Shown here piece by piece: positions 1-5,473 of a stretch of 15,945 bases of DNA. The DNA is from an uncultured Bacteroidota bacterium (GTDB lineage Bacteria; Bacteroidota; Bacteroidia; Chitinophagales; Chitinophagaceae), in the NCBI GenBank assembly GCA_903913355.1, contig CAIWKU010000246.1, positions 1-15,945 of the forward strand, read 5' to 3'. The notes under the pieces are model-generated. The model was not told the DNA's origin. It saw only the letters and a list, made by a program, of their open reading frames with translations, and made no database searches. Each line of letters begins with the position of its first letter. Positions within the stretch are counted from its first letter, which is position 1. The translations under genes were made by a program, and so were the position numbers.

Positions 1-166
1 AAGGCTCATTATCACGATTATAAACCGGAATAATGTGCTCCTTTTTTATCTCCTGTAGAGATGATGCTGTGGTATTTGCTTCAATAAAGGGCTTATGACT
101 GCTGTCCGTCCGTTCTGTTCCTATAGAGAAATCAGCGTGGACGGACACTTCTTCAATGTGTTCCAT
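1..166 (-). CDS. DUF3871-like protein, N-terminal part (runs off the left edge)
   Basis: An open frame begins with ATG at 166-164 and stays open to the window edge, giving 55 residues that start MEHIEEVSVHADF. The stretch HKPFIEANT followed by an IIPVYNRDNE-like segment resembles, from memory, the start of DUF3871 proteins of Bacteroidota mobile elements, whose function is unknown. The start codon lies inside the end of the preceding ATPase gene, with a 14-base overlap in a different frame. This suggests translational coupling and one transcript. The family name is recalled rather than searched, so it is tentative; the open frame and overlap are seen directly. Confidence 0.6.
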   Translation of the reverse strand, partial: MEHIEEVSVHADFSIGTERTDSSHKPFIEANTTASSLQEIKKEHIIPVYNRDNEP

Positions 167-1034
167 TCGGTATGAAATTTTGAGGGTCAGTTAATTGTTT
201 ACCTACTTCCTGCCCGATAAGAATCTGCTTTTTACGCTGCTCGAATTCAGGTTTCAGCACTTCCTTATACTGGGGGAATATCTGGTACAGGGATAAAAGT
301 TCCTGTATGGACTTGCAATCACCGATTCTGCCTGTTACTTCATCTACAGTAACCACCTTACCCTGTTCACACCAGTTCTTTAACCGTTGACCGATTTCAA
401 CATCAAGCCGGATTTCATGCTGACCAGTAAACAATTCAGTTCTGTCTTTACTTACAGTTGCACGGTGATGAAGATCAACTTCAAAAGCTACGGTGCTTTC
501 GTATTCGTAACCGTCTTTTTGAATACCCTTCATTCCTACTTTTTCAGGTACCTGCTTACCGTTCTTATCAGTAAGCACATAATCCTGCTTACTTCGTACA
601 GTTGTTATTACATGGCAGCTACAGGTAAGAATACTCTGGATAAATGCATTGTGCCTGGGTGTTACTTTAGACCAGTTGGTAAAGGAATTTCCCGGTAAAT
701 GAGAATGTATATCCAGTATACCTCCAATACCATCCCATTCATGACTGGCTGAGTCAATGATAATAACCTCCATTTGTTCCTTTTCGCATACCCTGATTGC
801 TTCAATAAAACTCTCTGGATTAAAAGGTGCAGATAGCTGGAGGGTATTATATTCACCTAAATGAGCATATAATTCAGCAGATGAGGATTCTGTATCGACA
901 ATTGCAATTTTTGACCAATCACCGCATAATCCAAAAGCTATCAACAATGCTCCGTATGTTTTACCGGAACCGCTTGGACCCTGAATAGAGAGACGCATTT
1001 TTGCTCTCTTACGGGTTGCTTTTGTTAAATTCAT
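153..1034 (-). CDS. P-loop ATPase (AAA_24/RecA-like), mobile-element type
   Basis: A 293-aa protein with a Walker A motif GPSGSGKT at residues 19-26 and a Walker B strand VIIID at 90-94. The basic N-terminus (TKATRKRAKMR) leads straight into the first beta strand. Phage and plasmid RecA-like NTPases of the AAA_24 kind share this build and often act in DNA replication or recombination; a role here is inferred. The frame extends to 1082, but the extra 16 residues (MLLSLFIHSHFKSLNL) look like translated leader, so the ATG at 1034 is preferred. An even shorter start at residue 13 is possible. It lies 91 bp downstream of the 114-aa gene on the same strand and overlaps the DUF3871-like gene by 14 bases. 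Confidence 0.75.
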   Translation of the reverse strand: MNLTKATRKRAKMRLSIQGPSGSGKTYGALLIAFGLCGDWSKIAIVDTESSSAELYAHLGEYNTLQLSAPFNPESFIEAIRVCEKEQMEVIIIDSASHEWDGIGGILDIHSHLPGNSFTNWSKVTPRHNAFIQSILTCSCHVITTVRSKQDYVLTDKNGKQVPEKVGMKGIQKDGYEYESTVAFEVDLHHRATVSKDRTELFTGQHEIRLDVEIGQRLKNWCEQGKVVTVDEVTGRIGDCKSIQELLSLYQIFPQYKEVLKPEFEQRKKQILIGQEVGKQLTDPQNFIPNGTH

Positions 1035-1125
1035 AAGGTTTAAACTTTTAAAATGTGAATGAATAAAAAGGGATAGCAGCAATAAGCCACTATCCCTGTA
1101 GTAGGACTGATATGCTGATCGGCTC

Positions 1126-1470
1126 TTAGGCTTCGATCAGTTCACTTCTGTCCAAGTGTACCACCTCCCCAGAAGGTGTAGGTTGGTATCCGTAAGAATG
1201 TTGCAGTACAACTACTTCTCCGGTAGCTTTAATGGTGTACTCATACGGATCTGATTCGATACGAACGATTTCACCAGGCATTTTAGAACCAACCAAAGAA
1301 GATGCTGTCTCTTCATCAAAAGTTGCTGGAATGGAGGTTTTACGAACTGTGGCGTAAAAGCGACCACTGTTTTGAGACTGAACCATTTCAACACCACCTA
1401 CTAATTCAAGAGTAATAAATTCTCTTCCGTCTGTAGACTGACGTTTTTGGAATGACTTAATCGTTACCAT
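1126..1470 (-). CDS. Conserved hypothetical protein of the mobile region (114 aa)
   Basis: The start at ATG 1470 gives MVTIKSFQKRQSTDGREF, a beta-rich start with a hydrophobic strand FITLELVGG. The frame is open to an ATG at 1611, but the extra 47 residues include a proline/glycine stretch encoded by a C8 run and look non-coding. No catalytic motif, signal peptide or membrane segment is visible. Similar small proteins occur, from memory, next to ATPases in Bacteroidota elements. An OB-fold or single-strand-binding role is conceivable but unsupported. It is first in a co-directional set with the ATPase and the DUF3871-like gene. Confidence 0.6.
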   Translation of the reverse strand: MVTIKSFQKRQSTDGREFITLELVGGVEMVQSQNSGRFYATVRKTSIPATFDEETASSLVGSKMPGEIVRIESDPYEYTIKATGEVVVLQHSYGYQPTPSGEVVHLDRSELIEA

Positions 1471-1535
1471 GATGTCATGATTAAAGGGTTTTAAAAAGAT
1501 TGTGATTATCTGGTGTTCGGAACATTTAATTATTG

Positions 1536-1565
1536 ACCCCGGGGGGGGTAGTCCAACACCGGGGT
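1536..1565. repeat. Inverted repeat ACCCCGG/CCGGGGT with a G8 run
   Basis: Arms at 1536-1542 and 1559-1565 are perfect complements separated by 16 bases, and a run of eight G (1541-1548) overlaps the left arm. It lies 66 bp upstream of the preferred start of the 114-aa minus-strand gene, so it may fold in its leader. Confidence 0.4.
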
Positions 1566-1658
1566 AAGGGTGAGGTTGGTTCAGGTGGGTACCTACCACA
1601 GACAGACTCACGTTATGGTCTAATTACCAAAATCATAGCTATTATAATGATCTATTAT

Positions 1659-1674
1659 GGTCAAAAATTTGACC
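1659..1674. promoter_or_regulatory. 16-bp palindrome GGTCAAAAATTTGACC, candidate operator
   Basis: Seven-base arms GGTCAAA and TTTGACC are perfect complements around a two-base centre. The site is intergenic, about 190 bp upstream of the first minus-strand gene of the putative element, and has the size of a dimeric repressor site. No regulator gene is visible next to it, so the partner is unknown. Confidence 0.4.
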
Positions 1675-1814
1675 TGGTCCTTGTTGGAATAAAACAGGGG
1701 GTGTGTTATCTGTGAGTGATAAACGAGAAGATAGATAGCGGGGGATCAGCAATTTGATTCCTATACCCATATTTGCTAAAAGAGCAGATTTTAAAATAAA
1801 AAATTTTATCAAAT

Positions 1815-1830
1815 CCCGATTCTGATCGGG
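1815..1830. repeat. Short hairpin CCCGAT-TCTG-ATCGGG
   Basis: A perfect six-base stem with a four-base loop. On the minus strand it is followed by an A/T-rich stretch but not by a clean T tract, so a terminator role is doubtful. Short CCGAT/ATCGG hairpins are common between genes in this phylum (recalled). Confidence 0.35.
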
Positions 1831-1887
1831 GAGTTATAGAATGCCCAACTAATTCAAACTAGAAGAAGAAAGGAAGGTGGAGTTTGT

Positions 1888-1910
1888 TTGCCACATTGCC
1901 ACATTGCCAC
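1888..1910. repeat. 8-bp tandem repeat (TTGCCACA, almost three copies)
   Basis: TTGCCACA occurs twice in full, followed by seven bases of a third copy. The exact periodicity in non-coding DNA near a putative element end suggests a protein-binding iteron or slippage-generated repeat. Confidence 0.55.
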
Positions 1911-1991
1911 CGGTATGTTTTGCGAAACTGGTTTTAAAAAAAGTTGGAGGTTTATCAAGGATTAGCAAATCTTTTCCTTTTGCTTCTTTTT

Positions 1992-2013
1992 TTGTTTCAC
2001 AATTGTTTCACAA
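1992..2013. repeat. 11-bp direct repeat TTGTTTCACAA, two adjacent copies
   Basis: Copies at 1992-2002 and 2003-2013 are identical and abut each other. Each unit is itself a small inverted repeat (TTGT-TTC-ACAA). They lie about 50 bp beyond the 3' end of the tRNA gene, where arm-type binding sites of a tyrosine recombinase could lie; this role is inferred. Confidence 0.5.
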
Positions 2014-2014
2014 T

Positions 2015-2050
2015 GAAAAAGGGTTCCAGCGAGTGATTCGCTGAAACCCT
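2015..2050 (-). terminator. Intrinsic terminator of the tRNA gene
   Basis: Arms at 2020-2032 and 2038-2050 form a 13-bp stem with one G-T wobble and a five-base loop. On the minus strand it is followed by TTTTT. It lies 12 bases beyond the tRNA 3' end, as expected for a tRNA transcript terminator. No T tract follows on the plus strand. Confidence 0.8.
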
Positions 2051-2061
2051 TACTGTGATTG

Positions 2062-2135
2062 TGGGCCCACCAGGGCATGATCCTGGGACCCCCTGATTAT
2101 GAGTCAGGTGCTCTAACCAACTGAGCTATAGGCCC
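2062..2135 (-). tRNA. tRNA with CAT anticodon (Met elongator or Ile2)
   Basis: A 74-nt cloverleaf: acceptor GGGCCTA/TGGGCCC, D arm GCTC-AGTTGGTTA-GAGC, anticodon stem CCTGA/TCAGG with loop CTCATAA, five-base variable region, T stem CCAGG/CCTGG, and discriminator A. CCA is not encoded (ACA follows). The loop CAT could be elongator Met, or Ile2 after lysidine modification of C34; the sequence alone does not decide. The T loop is ATCATGC instead of the usual TTCRANY: T55, C56 and purine 57 are kept, but 54 and 58 are exchanged (A54, T58). All stems are intact, so it is called as a gene and not a pseudogene. Promoter and terminator are both visible. Confidence 0.9.
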
Positions 2136-2168
2136 TGAATTTCGGTTACCCGAAAATCATAAGAGGCG

Positions 2169-2197
2169 CAAAAATAGAAAAATATACCACATAACAA
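2169..2197 (-). promoter_or_regulatory. Bacteroidota-type promoter of the tRNA gene
   Basis: On the minus strand TTG (2197-2195) is separated by 18 bases from TATTTTTG (2176-2169), a match to the TANNTTTG -7 box. Transcription would begin near 2162, leaving a leader of about 27 nt before the mature tRNA. The leader contains a small TTTCGG/CCGAAA hairpin. Confidence 0.65.
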
Positions 2198-2217
2198 GAA
2201 GCTAATTTTCAATAGGA

Positions 2218-2250
2218 TTGCCCATAATTTCGATCCTCCACCTAGCTTTG
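2218..2250 (+). promoter_or_regulatory. Candidate promoter of the HAD phosphatase gene
   Basis: TAGCTTTG at 2243-2250 matches TANNTTTG and ends four bases before the ATG at 2255. A TTG at 2218-2220 lies 22 bases upstream, longer than the usual 19-20. If used, the transcript would be leaderless or nearly so. Confidence 0.45.
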
Positions 2251-2254
2251 TACC

Positions 2255-2869
2255 ATGCATCCCATAAAAAACATCATTTTCGACCTTGGCGGTATTTTTA
2301 TGAATATCGATTTCAAAAAAACCGAACAGGCGTTTATCGATCTGGGCATTACCCAATTCCCGGATATGTTTAACCAGCATTTTGCCAACCATCTTTTCGA
2401 AGACCTCGAAACCGGTAAAATTTCGCCCGATCAGTTTTATGAAGCTTTTCGTCAGGCTACCGAAACCAGCTTATCCAATACCCAGATCAAAGATGCCTGG
2501 AATGCACTATTGCTCGATTTCCCCGAAGAAAGACTGGTTTGGCTGGAAGAATTAAGCACCCGCTACAAACTATTCCTCTATTCCAATACCAACCAGATTC
2601 ACTACGACGGATTCATGGAAATCCTGCAAAAAGAAAATAACCGTAGTCAATTCAACCATCTGTTTAGCAAAGCCTATTATTCCCATGAATTGGGCCTACG
2701 CAAACCTTACCCCGCATCGTTCCAATATATCCTGGAAGAACAAAACCTAAACCCTTCAGAAACCCTTTTTATAGATGATACCCTCGGAAATATAGAAGGA
2801 GCCAAAGAAGCAGGATTACAAACCATACATCTGGTTGCTCCTAGGACGGTGCTTGATTTGGGGCTGTAG
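2255..2869 (+). CDS. HAD-superfamily hydrolase (HAD-IA, YihX-like phosphatase)
   Basis: A 204-aa cytoplasmic protein with all four HAD motifs. Motif I is IIFDLGG with the nucleophile D10; the usual second Asp is replaced by Gly, as in the DLGG/DLGN branch that includes alpha-D-glucose-1-phosphatase YihX. Motif II is YSNTN at 109-113 (S110), motif III is K150 in LRKPYP, and motif IV is the acidic pair D174-D175 in FIDDTLGN. An alpha-helical cap lies between motifs I and II. These residues form the phospho-aspartyl site with Mg2+ bound by motifs I and IV. The substrate cannot be told. It stands alone, divergent from the tRNA and convergent with the small membrane-protein gene. Confidence 0.87.
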   Translation: MHPIKNIIFDLGGIFMNIDFKKTEQAFIDLGITQFPDMFNQHFANHLFEDLETGKISPDQFYEAFRQATETSLSNTQIKDAWNALLLDFPEERLVWLEELSTRYKLFLYSNTNQIHYDGFMEILQKENNRSQFNHLFSKAYYSHELGLRKPYPASFQYILEEQNLNPSETLFIDDTLGNIEGAKEAGLQTIHLVAPRTVLDLGL

Positions 2870-3180
2870 GGGGCCTTGGTAGTTGGCTATTAGCTAGTTG
2901 GCTATTGGCTTTTGGGGGTATGGCAGTAAGCTATTGGCAGTCGGCTATTGGCTTTGGGTTGGTTGAACCTGATAGTTTAGTTGTTTGGATAAAAAGTAGC
3001 AGATATTGGCCATTAACCAGATTCATAGAAGTTAACTCCAAAAGCATTAAATGGTAATATTAATAAGTTAAATCAATAAGTAAATCACCAATCTGCCAAA
3101 AGCCAATGGCCAATAGCTAACGGCCAAAAGCCAATATCCAAAAGCCACTGGCCACCAGCTAACGGCCAATAGCCCCAAAT
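2870..3180. repeat. Degenerate GGCTATTGGC / GCCAATAGCC inverted repeat arrays
   Basis: About 310 bp without a gene, between two convergent genes. The left block (about 2877-2962) holds repeated TTGGCTATTGGC and AGCTATTGGC units on the plus strand. The right block (about 3094-3175) holds the complementary kind (GCCAATAGC, GCCAAAAGCC, ACGGCCAATAG). Read on opposite strands, both blocks spell variants of GCTATTGGCTTTTGG. The roughly 130-bp A/T-rich centre has no visible feature. The blocks could fold into a long imperfect hairpin and stop transcription from both sides; this is inference. Confidence 0.6.
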
Positions 3181-3408
3181 CTAAGGCTTAACCTCTTCAA
3201 AATCAATATAATCCGCATCCTTCGTAGTAGATTTTGCCTGCGTCTGTACCGGCTGCTGCGCCTGGTTTTGTTGTTGCGCCTGTTGCTCCTGCATTTGCCT
3301 GAGCTTGTCTTTTACCTGTACCGTGGCCTTACTTACCGGAATTACCAGCTCAAATATGAATTTATAGAGCATATAGAGCAGGAAACCGTATATGATAATC
3401 TTGAACAT
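3181..3408 (-). CDS. Small membrane protein, DUF4834-like
   Basis: The start at ATG 3408 gives 75 aa: one N-terminal membrane helix (about residues 2-22, FKIIIYGFLLYML), a basic linker, a Gln-rich coiled-coil-like stretch (MQEQQAQQQNQAQQ) and an acidic tail DADYIDFEEVKP. One helix plus a tail ending YIDFEEV recalls DUF4834 proteins of Bacteroidota, which have no known function; the family name is from memory. The frame reaches back to an ATG at 3462, but that would place 18 weak residues before the helix, and a candidate promoter box overlaps the region. The cytoplasmic tail may bind a partner (inference). Confidence 0.7.
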   Translation of the reverse strand: MFKIIIYGFLLYMLYKFIFELVIPVSKATVQVKDKLRQMQEQQAQQQNQAQQPVQTQAKSTTKDADYIDFEEVKP

Positions 3409-3413
3409 AGGGG

Positions 3414-3441
3414 TAAAGGTAGTAACTAAATAAATACTCAA
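3414..3441 (-). promoter_or_regulatory. Weak candidate promoter of the DUF4834-like gene
   Basis: On the minus strand TTG (3441-3439), 17 bases, then TACCTTTA (3421-3414), one mismatch to TANNTTTG. It ends five bases before the preferred ATG at 3408, which would give a nearly leaderless message and argues against the longer start. Confidence 0.3.
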
Positions 3442-3489
3442 CCCTGGCCCCTCACTATTCATACACTGGGAGCGTGGGTGAGTAAGAAA

Positions 3490-3521
3490 TTTGGTAAAAA
3501 TTCTCCCTTCCCCTATATTTG
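3490..3521 (+). promoter_or_regulatory. Promoter of the rimP-nusA-infB operon
   Basis: TTTG (3490-3493), a 20-base spacer, then TATATTTG (3514-3521), a full match to the Bacteroidota -33/-7 pattern. Transcription should start near 3527, about 12 bases before the leader hairpin and 50 bases before rimP. Confidence 0.7.
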
Positions 3522-3539
3522 CATTAACAAACGAATCAA

Positions 3540-3574
3540 GAGAAGGGAACGGCTACCGTTCCCTTCTCCTTTTT
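3540..3574 (+). terminator. Perfect hairpin with T tract in the rimP leader (candidate attenuator)
   Basis: Arms GAGAAGGGAACGG (3540-3552) and CCGTTCCCTTCTC (3556-3568) are perfect 13-bp complements around CTA, followed by CTTTTT. It has the form of an intrinsic terminator on the plus strand. The T tract ends four bases before the rimP ATG, and the minus strand has no T tract after the stem. Because the gene to the left is divergent and a promoter lies just upstream, it is best read as a leader attenuator or a structure limiting translation start. It could alternatively stop read-through from the HAD gene. Confidence 0.75.
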
Positions 3575-3578
3575 AGGT

Positions 3579-4049
3579 ATGGCAAACGAAGCACATTTAC
3601 AGGAGATAGAAAAGCTGGTAAGCAATTTACTGGCCGATGAAACAGAATATTTTTGTGTGTCTATCCGCATCAAACCCACCCATAATGTAAAGGTATTTCT
3701 GGATGGTGACAAAGGATTGCCTATCGAAAAATGCGTACAGTTTAATCGCAAACTGTATAAGATGATTGAAGAACTGGGTATTTATCCGGAAGGAGAATTT
3801 TCATTGGAAGTATCCTCACCCGGACTGGATGAACCCTTACAACTGCACCGACAGTATGTAAAAAATATCGGAAGAGAAATAGAAGTGCTGTTTACAGATG
3901 ATACACGCAAAGAAGGCAAATTGCTCGAAGTAGCAGAATCGGATATCATCATAGAATATACAGAGGGCAAAGGAAAGAAAGCGGTAACACAACAACTGGT
4001 TATTCCATTTACCAATATAAAATCAACAACCGTTCAAATTAAATTTTAA
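3579..4049 (+). CDS. rimP: Ribosome maturation factor RimP
   Basis: A 156-aa protein, near the usual 150. The N-terminal alpha/beta domain carries KVFLDGDKGLPIEKC and the conserved ISLEVSSPGLDEPL-type segment (here FSLEVSSPGLDEPL); a C-terminal SH3-like barrel follows (IGREIEVLF to the end). RimP binds the 30S subunit during its assembly and is needed for efficient 16S processing. It is the first gene of the rimP-nusA-infB operon, an order kept across bacteria. Start ATG 3579 lies directly after the leader hairpin with no Shine-Dalgarno sequence, as is usual in this phylum. Confidence 0.95.
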   Translation: MANEAHLQEIEKLVSNLLADETEYFCVSIRIKPTHNVKVFLDGDKGLPIEKCVQFNRKLYKMIEELGIYPEGEFSLEVSSPGLDEPLQLHRQYVKNIGREIEVLFTDDTRKEGKLLEVAESDIIIEYTEGKGKKAVTQQLVIPFTNIKSTTVQIKF

Positions 4050-4093
4050 ATCGTTCTGGTTTCGGCCGGAGCAGGGAACTTAAACATTAACAC

Positions 4094-5344
4094 ATGGCTA
4101 GTATCAACCTAATTGAGGCATTCCAGGAATTCAAAGACGCAGAGAATATCGACCGTCCCACGATGATGAAAGTGGTAGAAGACGTATTCAAAACCCTGCT
4201 TCGAAAAAAATATGGCAGTGACGATAATTTTGACGTGATCGTAAATGCAGAGAAAGGTGATTTGGAAATCATCCGTCGCCGTATGATTGTAGAAGATGGA
4301 GAAGTACTGGATCCACTGGCTGAAATTGGCTATTCTGATGCCTCTAAAATCGAACCCGATTTTGAAGTTGGCGAAGAATTATATGAAGAAGTGGATATGG
4401 TTGATTTTGGCCGTCGCGCCATCCTGGCCGCAAAACAAACCCTGGCCAGCCGTATCAGCGACCTGAAGAAAAATGTATTGATCAAAAAATATGGCGATCG
4501 TATTGGTGAGATTATCAGCGCCGAAGTTTACCAGGTTTGGAAAAAAGAAGTATTGTTACTGGATGAAGAAGGTAATGAACTGATCCTCCCTAAATCTGAA
4601 CAGATTCCACAGGATTATTTTAAGAAAGGTGAAAATATCCGCGCGGTTGTAGCTCGCGTTGACCTGAAGAATAATTCACCTGTTATCATCTTGTCAAGAA
4701 CCAGTCCGCTGTTCCTGGCCAAATTGCTCGAAATTGAAGTGCCTGAAATATTTGACGGACTGATTGCCATTAAAAAAATTGTACGCGATCCGGGAGAAAG
4801 AGCGAAAGTGGCCGTTGAATCTTACGACGATCGTATTGATCCAGTGGGTGCTTGTGTAGGTATGAAAGGAAGTCGTATTCACGGTATTGTGCGTGAATTG
4901 AAGAATGAGAATATTGATGTGATCAACTTTACCACCAATATCCAGTTACTGATCCAGCGTTCATTAACACCCGCCAAAATCAGTTATATGGAACTGGATA
5001 ATGAAGGTAAACATGCAGAAGTGTACCTGAAAGCCGACCAGGTTTCTCTGGCTATCGGTCGCCGCGGGGTTAATATCAAACTGGCTTGTGAACTCACAGG
5101 TTATGAAATTGATGTGTACCGTGAAGATGAAGATGCCGTTGATGAATTTGATATTGACCTGGATGAATTTAGCGATGAGATCGAGCCATGGGTAATTGAA
5201 GAATTCAAACGTATTGGCTGTGATACTGCCCGCAGTATCCTGAAATTGACTGCAGAAGAACTGGAAAGAAGAACCGACCTGGAAAAAGAAACCATCCAGG
5301 ATGTGAGAAAGGTATTACAGGAAGAGTTTGACAGAGAAGAGTAA
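4094..5344 (+). CDS. nusA: Transcription termination/antitermination factor NusA
   Basis: A 416-aa protein. The N-terminal RNA-polymerase-binding domain occupies about residues 1-130, the S1 domain begins near 135 (GEIISAEVYQVW), KH1 contains GMKG at 256-259 and KH2 contains GRRG at 322-325. An acidic linker (DEDAVDEFDIDLDEF) and a short helix-hairpin-helix-like tail (ARSILKLTAEELERRTD) close it. NusA binds elongating RNA polymerase, promotes pausing and helps intrinsic termination. It lies 44 bp after rimP. The terminator-like hairpin in the operon leader offers NusA a possible route to control its own operon. Confidence 0.96.
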   Translation: MASINLIEAFQEFKDAENIDRPTMMKVVEDVFKTLLRKKYGSDDNFDVIVNAEKGDLEIIRRRMIVEDGEVLDPLAEIGYSDASKIEPDFEVGEELYEEVDMVDFGRRAILAAKQTLASRISDLKKNVLIKKYGDRIGEIISAEVYQVWKKEVLLLDEEGNELILPKSEQIPQDYFKKGENIRAVVARVDLKNNSPVIILSRTSPLFLAKLLEIEVPEIFDGLIAIKKIVRDPGERAKVAVESYDDRIDPVGACVGMKGSRIHGIVRELKNENIDVINFTTNIQLLIQRSLTPAKISYMELDNEGKHAEVYLKADQVSLAIGRRGVNIKLACELTGYEIDVYREDEDAVDEFDIDLDEFSDEIEPWVIEEFKRIGCDTARSILKLTAEELERRTDLEKETIQDVRKVLQEEFDREE

Positions 5345-5473
5345 GCAGCAATTAAGAGACTATCTTTGTCGAAGTATAGGTTCCTTCCGGAAATACACTT
5401 TGACAGATGGAGCATATAAATACAAATGAATCCTGCTGATAGAAGGCAGGGTTCTGGGACTAAAAAAAACTGA

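Larger units (their letters stand above)
1471..2061. other. Non-coding, repeat-rich element margin
   Basis: No convincing gene was found in about 590 bp. The stretch holds an inverted repeat around a G8 run (1536-1565), a 16-bp palindrome (1659-1674), a short hairpin (1815-1830), an 8-bp tandem repeat (1888-1910), an 11-bp tandem repeat (1992-2013) and the terminator of the tRNA gene (2015-2050). The 60-codon plus-strand frame at 1533-1715 has no recognisable character. The position between mobile-type genes and a tRNA 3' end fits an attachment or control region. Confidence 0.5.

Noticed and set aside
387..698. 103-aa plus-strand frame
   Set aside because: It lies antisense inside the P-loop ATPase gene, whose motifs are clear, and has no recognisable features.
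1533..1715. 60-aa plus-strand frame in the element margin
   Set aside because: It spans the G8 run, both inverted repeats and a C-terminal stretch without any family resemblance.
2870..3180. CRISPR array
   Set aside because: Units are degenerate, unevenly spaced and inverted across the centre; there are no constant repeats or spacers of fixed length.
5361..5368. TATCTTTG in the nusA-infB gap as an internal promoter
   Set aside because: It matches TANNTTTG, but no TTG lies 17-22 bases upstream; the nearest TTTG is 30 bases away.
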